NCBI GenBank assembly: GCA_029204225.1
Contig: CM055093.1
Coordinates: forward strand, 5,056,056 to 5,116,055
From: Diphasiastrum complanatum
Taxonomy: Eukaryota; Streptophyta; Lycopodiopsida; Lycopodiales; Lycopodiaceae
Reading direction: 5' to 3'
Length of the DNA stretch: 60,000 bases
The notes beneath the pieces were generated by a model. The model ran no database searches. It was given only the letters and a program-made list of their open reading frames with translations, and was not told the DNA's origin. Made by a program: the position numbers and the translations under genes. Of the stretch, positions 41,571 through 53,057 are shown in pieces. Within the stretch, counting starts at the first letter, position 1, and every line of letters starts with the position of its first letter.

Positions 41571-41794
41571 TCCTCCCCTCGTTTGAAAAAGCTGATGTCC
41601 TCATCAGGGCCAAACTAGACCTAGGACGTATGGCACAGGCTCAATTCACCGGCCTTAAACAACTTTCGAGTTAAAAAGATACATTGGCAGTAGCACAGGA
41701 AAAGTGTAGATAAAGTTCACTTACGTAAAACCTATGTAAAGCTGCAAGTGATTTATTGACAAACTTAAGAAAGATACCTGGAAGTTCCTTGAGT
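41571..41794 (-). mobile_element. Chromovirus-like internal stub and second LTR end
   Basis: Purine tract and short element 3' end (41,571-41,640), then about 75 bp of unassigned sequence. From about 41,718 there is sequence resembling the distal end of the LTR at 40,787 (CACTTACGTAAAA, ACTTAAGAAA...CTGGAA). This suggests a deletion derivative with almost no internal region, truncated at about 41,794. The second LTR match is weak. Confidence 0.35.
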
Positions 41795-42520
41795 ATTGAC
41801 ACAAATCTGAACGCAGAAACATACAAAGCTATAATCAGATTATGTATAACAAAATATACAAGTCAATTAAGCAAGTGAGCACAAGACAATAGCGGGCATA
41901 ACCGCGTCCTTCCCAAAGCTAACCACGATCTGTGAAGGTTAATGAGCCTATTATTGACAATCTGTCCGAAAGAAAAAGAATTGATGCGCGAAGGCATCTA
42001 CAATGTCTGTCTCATATGTTGTAAATGAATGAACTGTGTGAGTCATTGGTGTGAAAGAGCATGAATGGCTCATGTATAGTGTGTGTTTAAGAATGTCGTT
42101 GCTAGTGCATGAATCATTCTAATTGTGTGTAGAACTACTTGTGATCAGTGGACACGATCGCTCAGAGCTACTTAACAGTCACAAATGCAATAAATTAAAC
42201 CAATGACTGAGGTGTCAAAGATCACCATGCACTTAGTAGAAACAAGACATAAAAAATAGCATTCTTGCAATAACAAAAAAAATGGCACAATAAAATATGT
42301 ACATCAAATAATCAGATGAACAATACATTTGCACATACCTACAATGTCGCTATGTGAATTACTGACGTAGAAACGTCAGCTGCTGTTAATTGCATAGCCA
42401 AACATCAAAACATCAGAAAGATAATTTCTCGCGAACAGCTAGACAAATTATTAGTCACGAATAATTCGCAAAGAGCTAGATTGAGCTCGACTAAAAATCA
42501 GTCATGAAAGACAAGACTAA
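41795..42520 (-). repeat. Copia LTR pieces left of gypsy A2
   Basis: 41,795-42,393 matches 51,785-52,388 and 50,060-50,652. 42,394-42,520 matches 51,534-51,661. The order of the two blocks is inverted relative to the complete LTR at 51,342-53,057, so two LTR pieces were joined here. The last five bases, ACTAA (42,516-42,520), are the left target duplication of gypsy A2. Confidence 0.8.
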
Positions 42521-42826
42521 TGTTAGCAACGGTGCTAACACAAAGAAAATAAAAAAATAATAATAAAACTCCATGGCATGTGTTTTGTAAGACCATGTAG
42601 GAGTATCTGTCAATAAACTTCAAGCCATGGCATGTGTTTTGTAAGTCCATGAGTAGAAGCTTAAATAATAATAAAATAGCTTAAACTTATATTTAGAACT
42701 TAGACTTAGGAAACTTAAGATTAGAATTATTTTATCTTAAGTTGTCCTAAGTTAAGAAAATTGAAGTTCTAAATCCTAAGTTAGAAGTTCTAGAAAGGCT
42801 AGGAATAGATTAATCCCATAAGTCAA
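42521..42826 (+). repeat. Gypsy A2 5' LTR, truncated
   Basis: First ~306 bp of the LTR, starting TGTTAGCAACGGTGCTAACA. It matches 49,187-49,490, then jumps near 42,826 into leader sequence, so about 500 bp of LTR and the primer-binding site are deleted. Confidence 0.88.
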
Positions 42827-43062
42827 ACCTCTCTGTTAGAATTCGCCATCCAGCCTAAGAATTCGCCCTCACAAAGCACGATTTTTCTGTACTATCCGCA
42901 AATTCTGAAACGCCAAATTTTTTCTAGCAAATCTAAAAAAACCACTATTCTGATATTCAGAAACCTTTTTCAGAATTCGCGAGTATTACAGTTAGATTTA
43001 TCTGCCTCTCCACAATTTCTCAGCCTGTCCGCAAATTCTATAACAATCAAAAAGACCAGTTT
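42827..43062 (+). other. Gypsy A2 leader
   Basis: Homologous to 10,953-11,350 of A1 in reverse, rich in AATTCGC motifs. No gene. Confidence 0.6.
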
Positions 43063-43730
43063 TTGTCCTACACTATCCATTCTGCAAAAAAACTGCTCTT
43101 TTTGTCAAGTACAGTCCTGCCCTACTCATCTATATTCTGCATCATGTCTCGCAACTGTGTTGAATCTTCTAATCTGACTCCTCCACGAATGGAACAAAGA
43201 ATTCCACGTATCGATGCACCAAAGTACGATGGCGAATATGACCGAATCCGATTTCTTCAAGACTTTGATAATGCATGCCGTTTTTATGGAGATACCTCTG
43301 AAACTAAAAAGCTTCGTCTATTTTCCATGGTACTCTATGGAACCGCCAAGGAGTGGTACTTGAATCTCGAAGCTCCTGATCTTGCTTCTTGGACACCCTC
43401 AAAGACGCTCTCATCAAGCATTTCAAACCATCCAAATTGACTCAGAGCCCGTTCATTCAAATTACTCATATCAAGATGCGTCGCGAAGAGTCTGTTCGAA
43501 ACTACATTGAGCGTTGTAAACATCTTAAAGTAGAATGTGATGATGAAAATATCACTGAACGAATGGCCATAAAACTATTTTTAGTTGGCCAAAAAACATC
43601 CTCCATGAACTCAAACCAGTTGACCTTTATGATCAACTTAAAGATGTGATGACTGATGCTATCCGTGAAGAAGACGAAGGTTCCGACGATGACTTTGACC
43701 ATCGTGAAAAGAAATCTAAGAATCCTTCCG
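43063..43730 (+). pseudogene. Gypsy A2 Gag, N-terminal part
   Basis: Gag capsid region closely matching A1 (DRIRFLQDFDNACRFYG, KEWYLNLEAPDLASW, SVRNYIERCKHLKVEC). A frame change lies near 43,400, another follows KLFLVGQ near 43,590, and the frame changes again afterwards. The sequence then jumps at about 43,726 from the acidic segment straight into the protease region, losing all zinc knuckles. The probable true start is Met 43,144 (MSRNCVESSN). Confidence 0.85.
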
Positions 43731-44630
43731 CACGTGCTGATCAAACTAGGAGGTCTCAAGTTTTCTGTTGATCTTGTAGTACTTGATATTCCCAATAATG
43801 CCTATTCTTATGAATTACTACTTGGTCATCCGTGGCTCACCAATGCACGAGTTGTTCATGACTAGAGCAAAGGTCGAGTCTCTTTTGGTAATCGTGACAG
43901 TTCTTTCACCATTGACTCAATGGGTAAACTCAAACCTGCATGCATCCATGACGAGGAATTGTCAACCACCAACTCAGTATTTGAGCCATACCAGTCCATC
44001 CACGAAAAAGGTCATTATGTTAAATCTATTGATATCATAAACTGGAGTCACAATCTAGCTACCATTGATTGTGTGAATGCCGATTACTGTGCTCAACATC
44101 AGGATAATTGTACCTCTCCACACCTGATCGATCACGACCAATTACCTGATCTGGATACACCCATCATCAATATCAATTTTATTGATATTCTTCCACACCA
44201 TGATGAGCCGCTAAATGTTGCATGGCTACCTACTAATGAATCAGACAATTTATTCATTGATGATGAGAACGTCTTACGAATTCAGAATTGCCCAGAAGAT
44301 ATGGACATTTTTTATATTCAGATCCTCAACTATATGGAAGCACTTCCCCCAAAGACCTATCCGCAATATGCTTCCAAGGTGGAATCCGTTGCCAAGGTTG
44401 CAATTGAAAAACCTAAGACAAAATTCTACCGTCCCAAACGCCCACACTATCCATGAGATCTTTGTGTGGAGGAGACTTTCTTTCAAATTGATAACGAGAT
44501 CCTCCATGACATACCAACTATCTCTCCACCACCGAAACCTCAACCACGTGGTCATACTATGAAAGAGAAAATGAAAAAAACCACTTCAAATTCAACCGTC
44601 GGGTGACCTCACAATTGTTCGGGAAGTTCC
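43731..44630 (+). pseudogene. Gypsy A2 protease end and protease-RT linker
   Basis: Starts at VLIKLGGLKFSVDLVV and includes YELLLGHPWLTNARVVHD (LLGxPWL motif), with a TAG at about 43,863, then the linker DTPIININFIDILPHHDE. It extends beyond A1 (NVAWLPTNESDNLFIDDEN) to about 44,456. The catalytic Asp segment is deleted. The linker has no known domain but is well conserved between A1 and A2. Confidence 0.75.
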
Positions 44631-45400
44631 TGAAATTGCCTCTAGCCCTACACCAGTCCTTGAAAAAGCACCTCTATGAACAGGTTATAGTTCGGTTCAG
44701 ATGTCCTCTAGAGCTTATCAGTGATAGGGGAACAAATTTCCTTAACTCTATCATAGCAAATCTTCTTTCCAAATTTTTTGTGGTACATCGCAAAAGTTCC
44801 CCATACAATCCACGCTACAATGGCCAGGCAGAATCCACCAATAAAATCCCATGTGAAATTCTCACCACAACCGTCGAATCCAGCCGATCTGATTGGGAAC
44901 TCAAACTTCATGTTGCTCTCTGGGCTTATCGCACTACCCCGAAGCGAGCTACATGCTTAACCCCCTTCCAGCTCACATATGGTCAAGAAGCCGTTATGTC
45001 TGTGGAATTCCATATCCCCTCCCTTCGAGTAGCCTACAACCTTGAGCTCGATACTCCTCAGAATCTAGCAAATAGGTTATCCTATCTGGAGCAACCCTAT
45101 GAAACACGACGGAGCAGCATCCATGCTCAACAAGTCCACAAACGACGACAAAAAACATGGCATGATCGATCATTGAAACTTAGAGATTTCTAGGTTGGCG
45201 ATAAGGTCTTGCTATACCAGGCCAAAGCCTTCAAAGGCAAACTGAAATTTTTGAGCCAAGGACCTTACGTAATAAAAAAATTCTTTGCCTATGGATATGT
45301 ACAGCTCCAGACCCTTCAAGGCGATATCCTTGACACTGTAGTCAATGGGAGTCGACTGAGAAAGTACAACAAATCCTACTTTTATCTTGATATGTATTAG
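44631..45400 (+). pseudogene. Gypsy A2 integrase, C-terminal half
   Basis: Starts inside the integrase core (YEQVIVRFRCPLELISDRG, the second catalytic Asp), continues to NGQAESTNK (Glu) with the same 35-residue spacing as A1, then WAYRTTPKRAT. TAG at 45,191-45,193 follows KLRDF, after which GDKVLLYQAK and GPYVIKK continue in a related frame to about 45,400. The zinc finger and first Asp are deleted together with RT and RNase H. Confidence 0.88.
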
Positions 45401-46095
45401 CTGCTACTTTCTTTTCTACTTTATTTTTTTTTCCTTTTCTTTCTCTCTTCTCTCTTTTTATTGTTTGCATGCCATTTCGACCACATTTTTGCTGTGATTT
45501 CTTGTTCCACCCATCAAGATATTATCATATCAGGTATACCAACAGTATTCTCTGAGAATACCACAAAAGTCATTAGTTTCAGACAAAATTTTTCACAGCA
45601 TCTCAGATAGAATTCGCCTGACCCTTTTTTCACAGAGCACGATTCATTTTTGACCTCCGCGAATTCTGTCTCAGATACAAAAATATCTAAAAATAGAAAA
45701 AAGTAGTTTTCTTCATCAGATATCCATTCTTAGAATTCACAGACAATTCGTTGGAGCTCAAATTGATTCTCACAATTTCCCTACTATCTCCGCGAATTCT
45801 GATCAGATACATTTTTGGACTATCAGACATTTTTTCTCTTTTGGCAATAAAAAAATCACTTACAGGAATTTGTGGGCCTTCAGAAAATTGCCTCAAAATT
45901 TGTGACCATCATTACCAAATTGTGGAGGCTGAGGACGATTTCTGGGTGAAGTTGCGAATTCCTGCCAAAAAAAAGTCTATATATAGGCCTCCACCTTCTC
46001 TCCACGAGTTCATTTTAGATTGCTGCTCTCGAGTTCATGCCAAATTTTTTTCAAAATTTTCAAAATTCTCAGAGCAATCTAAAATCACTATTATC
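45401..46095 (+). other. Gypsy A2 region between integrase and ORF3
   Basis: About 700 bp without a long frame. A pyrimidine-rich stretch (45,405-45,460) is followed by repeated AGAATTC/CGCGAATTC motifs spaced about 50-120 bp. It matches 5,821-6,371 in reverse up to about 45,955. It may hold a promoter or splice acceptor for ORF3, but none is demonstrable. Confidence 0.5.
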
Positions 46096-49060
46096 ATGGC
46101 TTCCCACAATTCTTCGTTGAGCTTGCATGGTTGAAAACCCCCTCGTCCTTATTCAGGGGATATAGTCATGATCTATCTTAAGAATTACGCCAAGCAGCTC
46201 ACACTGGCCAAGGATATCCTCACGAACCTTGGATTTGATCTAACACTTTTCCAAGACCAGCAGAGCGAGAGCCTCATCTGAGCAGCCTACTCGACCTATT
46301 AGGATGAGTTCCAAACTTTCCGGATTACATCCAAGAGTGGCAGCTATACTATTATCAACGTCTCTCCTGGGAATCTTCAGAGCGTCGACTTTCCTAATCT
46401 CGGTGAGACAATCCATGGAAAGAGCACCAACTATGATGCCAAGTACTTTACCAAGTTTTTGACAGACGACGACAAAACCATTGCCCAAACCAATGACGAG
46501 ATCGCTATCCGCCTCATCATGGATCCCCATCTACGGGCCGCCTTAGAGATCCTCGTCACCATGGTTGCAGTACATACCACCAAAATGGATCGCATCCCAC
46601 CGAGCAATCTGTTCTCTCTGACCCTCACCATGGACGACCCCACTCAAAATTATAAGTGAGCTGAGAAGGTAGCGGAGAAGCTGTGCGGAGCTCTGAAAGC
46701 CCGCAAATCAACTACCAAATGTGGGTATCTCCTCCACATTTTGGTCACCAAGCAATTGGGGTCTAAGGCGGCTGCTGCCATCAAGGAGCTGGATGTTGTT
46801 TATCCAAGCACAAAAAAGCGAGCCATCCCCCAACTGACAACAGAACTAGTCTCACCAACCCCACCTACTAAGAAGCAGAAAGAGAAGGCGGTCAGCACAG
46901 AAGTAGATGTCCCGCATGACATTCTATCCAGCGACATTGGGGTAGAATATGTTGAATCCAGAGGGAGCCTAAAACCATCTCAGGTCCCAAAGGAAGTCCT
47001 AGAGCAGCAGGCAGCTCCGGAATGGCAAGAACTTCTAGTTCTGATCTTATGGGCGTTATTTCATCCACATAGGCAATCTCATCGCCATCACTTGCTCTCA
47101 CACTCCCACCACCACCCCCACCGTTTACTACCACCTTCACACCCTCGCTAACTCTCAACACAGACTTCCCTTCCACACTTCTATAAAAGCCCTCCCCTAT
47201 ACAAATCCCCACTCTACTTGACTCCACAGTCAACGTAGATGATTTTGCATTACAATTACTAACTGCATTACCATCAACCACTATCACCACTAACCCAATC
47301 CCACACTCTCAGCCACATAGTACCTCCCCACCCCTCAATCCACAATCACCTCCACCTACCTTTCATACAACTCCGTCTAGCCTTGTTTCTGATTTTCTAC
47401 CATTTAACCCCATGCCGTATCCTAACTACACATGCACCCTCCCCGACATTGGTCCTTGGGAGCAGTTATCCCTTACAGCCCAAAAAGCGGTATGGTTGGT
47501 GAATGAGCTCCAATACAATCTATTCGACACCCTATGGGGACAGTATACTATGCGGCAATTTGACGATGGTGCTATGGCGGACCTTCAGAAAGAACAAGCA
47601 AGGCTGGAGGAGAAAAACAAACAACAACAGCTGGAGATCCAAAAACTCACGAATTACAATCAACAACAGCAGCAGATGCTACTCCACCTCCAGAACCAGC
47701 TCCAACTGAAGGTATCCAACATGCAGCAAACCATCAATACCCTCAAAATCGAGAAGGATGAGGTTGTAGCAGATTCACAAGCAGCACGTTCCACTACGAA
47801 GGAACATTTGGAAATGGTGGACTTCAACGACTTCGCACCACCAGCTATTCCTGAGGGAACTGCCATTCCAGTGGTGGCCTATCAAACGCTGGCCCAAAAG
47901 TTGAAAGCCACGATGGAGCAATACTCAAAATTACAACAATCATACATTGCTTTCGTCGAGGCCCTAAACCAGCACATAGCCACCCTGGAAGAATGCTTAA
48001 AGGCTGCTGCCCAGTCGACACCGTCGGTTCATGCAGAGCACGCCCAATTCCATGATTCAGGGCACCACTTTGATGGACTAGATGGTGGAGATGGAGCAGG
48101 ATTTCAACAGCCTCCTCCTGCCACTCAAGGCTCCGGATTTCAAGGCCAACCCCTGGGGCAAGGAGCTCAAACACCAACCAATCCATCGGGCTCTGGGTGT
48201 ACCAGCTCCCAACATTTTCTTTTTCCTTCCACTGCTTCTAACCCTCTTGACACCACTAACCCAACCTTCATTCCACGACAATTTTCTCCTGAGTCACAAA
48301 GAATTGCAGAAGCTAATCCTCGCCTCCTCTATCTCCTGATCCCAATCCACAAACCGAACACGAGATTGCCTCTGAATCCCCAACCATTCGGCACAGAATC
48401 ACGCCCACAGAACCAAGCAAGGAGTTGCGTGCCTCTCAGGAGTCTGCAAAGAAGTATCCAACAATGAAAGAGCGAGGTGGCTACATACTGCCAGATTTGG
48501 ACCAGTGTCAGACACATAAAGCAGCAGTCAAACTCCTGGCGTCATCAGCTCTTCCTGTAGAGTAAGACCTCAATGGCACGATATCTCAAAGCTCCCTCCT
48601 ACATGCGCACCAATCCATATTACTATCCAGTAGCGAGGCGAGAACCATTTCCTACCACCAAGGTCAAGAACAAAATCTTTTGGCCTAAGCTCACAGGCAT
48701 GGATATTGGCAACTTAGCCGAAGACATGGTCACCAATTGCCGAGTATTCTACCAGAAGCACCATGGCAATCTTGATCACAACGTTAGATACTTTGCAGAT
48801 AATTGCAGCCTGGTGGCATTTCTGACAGAACTCAGAGGTTCTGGGATCGAGGGTTGTCCCCAATCGCCCTTGACATCAATAAACTCTTGCGGACGCAAGA
48901 CGACCATATCAACATTGCAAGGCTCTATTATCGCGCTGCACTCACTTTCGTCCTGCACGTTGATATGGTGGAGCTATGAAAGACCCATAACTTTCTCTAG
49001 GGTATGGTCCATTACTACAAACCCATGCCCTTCCTCAACAAATTATGGTGGAAAATGATG
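46096..49060 (+). pseudogene. Gypsy A2 ORF3: long coiled-coil protein of unknown function
   Basis: Coding remnant of roughly 950-1,000 codons between integrase and 3' LTR, the position where Athila-type elements carry an env-like ORF. Start proposed at ATG 46,096 (MASHNSSLSLHG). The N-terminal part has stops at 46,132, 46,279, 46,300 and 46,657 but no frameshift to about 47,050. After one frame change, 47,412-48,467 is open for 351 codons. It has a Gln-rich coiled coil at residues about 55-135 and another at 157-200, then a Gly/Pro/Gln-rich stretch. The KKYPTMKERGG...DLDQCQ segment follows in another frame (48,440-48,563), then a final part (IFWPKLTGMDIGNLAEDM) from 48,573. I see no signal peptide, transmembrane segment or enzyme motif, so a classical envelope is unlikely. 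Unknown function. Confidence 0.7.
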
Positions 49061-49173
49061 GAGGGCATCGGCACGACAATCTACCACTCCTGACAACAAC
49101 AGTCGCGCCTCCAAGAAGCACAAAAGATCCGAGACGAAAAGGCGTCGATTCGTGTGGGACCACCAATCCAATA

Positions 49174-49186
49174 AGGAGGGAGATAA
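49174..49186 (+). promoter_or_regulatory. Gypsy A2 polypurine tract
   Basis: AAGGAGGGAGATA stands directly before the 3' LTR start, the expected plus-strand primer. Confidence 0.7.
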
Positions 49187-50008
49187 TTTTAGCAACTGTG
49201 CTAACACAGAGAAAATAAAAAAATAATAATAAAACTCCGTGGCATGTGCTTTGTAAGACCACGTATGAGTATCTGTCAATAAACTTCAAGCCATGGCATG
49301 TATTTTGTAAGTCCATGAGTAGAAGCTTAAATAATAATAAAATAGTTTAAACTTAGATTTAGAACTTAGACTTAGGAAACTTAAGACTAGAAATATTTTA
49401 TCTTAAGTTTTCCTAAGTTGAGAAATTTGAAGTTCTAAATCCTAAGTTAGAAGTTCTTGAAAAGCTAGAAACAAATTAGTCCCATAAGTTAGTAGACACT
49501 TATGGAAGACCCTCCTTGCCATAAAAGGAGAGGTATTTGCATTGTAACCAACACTTTTGAGATTAAGCTATCTTGCTCTCTATTTTGGAGATTTATCATT
49601 CTATGTCATGTGTGTTCCCTTTGGAAAGATGCATAGCTTGAGGGAAGGTGCTCGGGCCTCCTCTTGTCTCCTTTTCATCCATTTCTTGTGGCATGTTCTT
49701 TGTTGCTTATTTGCCTAATATTAGCCACAATATTATTTTATTACCCTTTGGGTGTTAAGTAGAATTTAGATTAAACACCTTGCTAGTTGGTTAAGCCTTA
49801 GCAAGGGTTTGTATTTTGTCACCTTAGATAGTTTCATTTCCGTTTTGAGCACTAGTTGGGTAAGCCTTAGTGCTTCCGTCATTACATTTTAGTTTCACAT
49901 TTCTGTTTGAACCTTGGTAAAAACTTAAAAAGTAGATGAATCTCTGCATCCCTATACTACACCTGTAAGTAGATCTAGCCACTACACACACTAGAAATAC
50001 TTCCAACA
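49187..50008 (+). repeat. Gypsy A2 3' LTR (822 bp)
   Basis: Full-length match to the A1 LTR. The first dinucleotide is TT instead of TG, otherwise TTTTAGCAACTGTGCTAACA. It ends ATACTTCCAACA and is followed by ACTAA. It contains CCATAAAAGGAG, a candidate TATA region. The visible differences from the truncated 5' LTR indicate an old insertion. Confidence 0.92.
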
Positions 50009-51064
50009 ACTAATAATCAGTTACGAACAGCTAGACAAATAATTATTTGCGAACAATGTCACGAATCTGAACGCAAAAACATACAGAGCTGTAATCAGAT
50101 TATGTATAACAAAATATACAAGTCAATTAAGCAAGTGAGCACAAGCCAACATCGGGCATAACCACGTGCTTCTCAAAGCCAACCATGATCTGTGAAGGTT
50201 CATGAGCCTATTATTGACAATCTGTCTGAAAGAAAAAGAATCGATGTACGAAGGCATCTGCAATGTCTATCTCGTATGTTGTAAATGAATGAACTGTGTG
50301 AGTCATTGGTGTGAAAGAGCATGAATGGCTCATATACAGTGTGTGTTTAAGAATGTCGTTGCTAGTGCATGAATCGGACTAATTGCATGAAGAACTACTT
50401 GTGATCAGTGGACGCGATCACTCAGAAAGAGACCTACTTAACAGTCACAAATGCTAAATTAAGCTAGTGACTGAGGTGTCGAAGATCACCATGCACTTAG
50501 CAAAAATAAGACATAAAGAATAGCATTCTTGTAATAACAAAAAAAATGGCACAATAAAATATGTACATCAAATAATTAGATGAACAATACATTTGCACAC
50601 AGCTGCAATGTCGCTATGTGAATTACTGACGTAGAAACATCAGCTACTGTTAATTGCTATAGAAGAACAAGGTGAATCCATAGCAGTCTACCACATTGTA
50701 GAATACTGCAAGACAATAAGTGATGGAAGGCGGAAACATCACCATAGTAATACTACATGAATCACTGATATAGAAATGTCAACTGCTATTGCCTGCTACA
50801 GGAAGACGTGAACATTGAGGAGGTCCGTCTCTTATTTTCTTCAATCGCTTATTTACATATATAGTACCTGGAGGATCTTTTTCTATCTTAACTTTACAAT
50901 TACAAGATTGTTAACAACTGCTAAACTGATCAATAGATCAGTTCATTGTTGGAGCGTGAAGACGTAATGAGTAAATCCACAGATGGATGATGCGACACTC
51001 CTTGGCAACAATTTGTAGGAAAACAGATCCTCATTACCAATTGAATTTCAGACAAATTCCAACA
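50009..51064 (-). repeat. Copia LTR right of gypsy A2 (3' LTR of the LTR pair)
   Basis: Continues the LTR cut by gypsy A2 (starting with the duplicated ACTAA) and ends at 51,064 with CCAACA next to a polypurine tract (AAAGGGGAG in element orientation). It matches 51,657-53,057 but lacks about 245 bp that are present there at about 52,755-53,000. Confidence 0.85.
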
Positions 51065-51341
51065 CTCCCCTTTAATGTGGATTTGTACTTCAGATAAGAT
51101 AGAAAAAAGTGTTGACAAACTACATGCTGAAAAATATAGTTTGCTTTCATTTCTCCCCCTCAGGATTGACTAGGGAGTGTAGAGCTTCAACATTAAACAA
51201 TCTCATCAAAGAATCCTTGCTGCTCCACGGGTTTTGTAACCTGCTGATGGTGACCAAAACTCTAAATGTAACTAATGAAAAATCTATTTCACACAATAGA
51301 TTCAAGATAGCATGTCAGGTTCATAACCTGCTCTGATACCA
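51065..51341 (-). mobile_element. Minimal copia internal region (277 bp)
   Basis: Lies between two facing LTRs of the same family. It has a polypurine tract at one end and a primer-binding site at the other and no coding frame of copia type, so nearly the whole internal region is gone. The arrangement LTR-277 bp-LTR makes a LARD/TRIM-like or deletion-derived non-autonomous element. Confidence 0.75.
51327..51341 (-). promoter_or_regulatory. Primer-binding site of the minimal copia
   Basis: Minus strand reads TGGTATCAGAGCAGG immediately after the LTR terminus CCCAACA, a perfect initiator-Met tRNA primer site over its first twelve bases. Confidence 0.9.
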
Positions 51342-53057
51342 TGTTGGGAAAGAGGATAACAAGAAACAAAACGAACATGAAAAGAAGCGAACTCGAAACT
51401 TGAAAGAGAAATGAACTCGAATGGAAAGTGTTCATGCACAGTGGAATAAGTTATCACTCTTTTTCCCAAGCATGACTACGCCTATCAGATTTGAATAGAA
51501 CATTAGTGATAGAAATCACGTTTGATCTGATTACATAGCCAAACATCAAAACATCAAAAAGATAATTTGTCGTGAACAGCTAGACAAATTATCAGTCGCG
51601 AATAATTCGCGAAGAGCTAGACTAAGCTAGACTAAAAATCAGTCGCAAAAGACAAGACTAATAATCCTTCGCGAACAGCTAGACAAATAATTATTCACGA
51701 ACAATAAATTTGCGGAAGCAATGAGTAGACAACCAGACAAAGCAAATAGACAGCCAAACAGAATATAGGAAAGCATTGCAGTATTGACACGCATTTGAAC
51801 GTAGAAACATACAGAGCTGTAATTAGATTGTGTATAACAAAATATAAAAGTCAATTTTTTTTTTAAGCAAGTGAGCACAAGACAATAGCAGGCATAATTG
51901 CGTGCTTCCCAAGGCTAACCATGATCTGTGAAGGTTCATGAGCCTATTATTGACAATCTATCTGAAAGAAAAAAAATCGATGTGCGAAGGCATCTACAAT
52001 GTCTGTCTCATATGTTGTAAATGAATGAATTGTGTGTCATTGGTGTGAAAGAGCATGAATGGGTCATGTACAGTGTGTGTTTAAGAATGTCGTTGCTAGT
52101 GTATGAATCATTCTAATTGCGTGTAGAACTACTTGTGATCAGTGGATGTGATCGCTCAGAAAGAGAGCTACTTAACAGTCACAAATGCAATAAATTAAGC
52201 CAGTGACTAAGGTGTCAAAGATCACCATGCACTTAGCAGAATCAAGACATAAAGAATAACATTCTTGCAATAACAAAAAAAATGGCACAATAAAATATGT
52301 ACATCAAATAATTAGATGGACAATACATTTGCACACATCTGCAATGTCGCTATGTGAATTATTGACGTAGAAATGCCAGCTGCTGTTAATTGCTACAGAA
52401 GAACAAGGTGAATCCGTAGCAGTGTGCCACATTGTAGAATACTGCAAGACAATAAGTGATGGAAGGCGAAAACATCACCGCAATAATACTATATGAATCA
52501 CTGATATAGAAATGTCAGCTACTATTGCCTGCTACAGGAAGATGTGAATGTTGAGCATGTCCGTCTTTTATTTTCTTCCATCGCTTATTTATATATATAT
52601 ATATGTATATAGCAGCTGGAGGATCTTGCTCTATCTTAACTTTACAATTACAAGATCGTTAACAGCTGCTAAACTGATCAATAGATCAGTTCATTGTTGG
52701 AGCGTGAAGACGTAATGAGTAAATCCATAGATGGACGATGCAACACCCCTTGGCTTTTGGCCTTTGCCTTTAGTTAAGGACAAACGTTCGACATTTGGAA
52801 GACACCTCTGCAATTTTAAAGACAAGTGTTGCATTCTTTTCGACTATTAGAGATTGCATGTAAAAATGCAGTGCCGCATTTTATGCAAGTGTCACCTGCC
52901 ATAAAATGCATGCAAAAATATAGTGTCTATATTTTTTGCCATGAGTGAAAATGCAGACTGTAGCAGCAACACGAGTGAAAATGCCGACTTGTTTTGCCAA
53001 CAGTTCTATAGGAAAACAGATCCTCATTACCAATTGAATTTTAGAGAAATTCTAACA
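51342..53057 (-). repeat. Copia long LTR (5' LTR of the pair, about 1,716 bp)
   Basis: Element-orientation ends are TGTTAGAATTTC at 53,057 and TTTCCCAACA at 51,342, against the primer-binding site. It contains the block shared with the LTR at 3.4 kb (about 51,467-51,545), a TTCGCGAA palindrome cluster (51,575-51,720) and an uninterrupted ACTAA site at 51,657-51,661. Confidence 0.85.

Larger units (their letters stand above)
42521..50008 (+). mobile_element. Gypsy A2: Ty3/gypsy with extra ORF, 7,488 bp
   Basis: Plus-strand relative of A1 bounded by LTR termini TGTTAG...CCAACA and by ACTAA on both sides (42,516-42,520 and 50,009-50,013). The related LTR at 51,657 shows the uninterrupted site (GACAAGACTAATAATCC). 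Order: truncated 5' LTR, leader, Gag, protease linker, integrase, 3' untranslated region, ORF3, 3' LTR. Internal deletions removed most of the 5' LTR with the primer-binding site, the Gag knuckles, the protease core and all of RT/RNase H. It is defective but preserves the ORF3 region that A1 lacks. Confidence 0.92.

Noticed and set aside
46240-48281. Minus-strand frames of 68-132 aa opposite ORF3-A
   Set aside because: They lack recognisable domains and run antisense to the longer, structured plus-strand ORF3. I considered a Tat-type antisense ORF but found no supporting motif.
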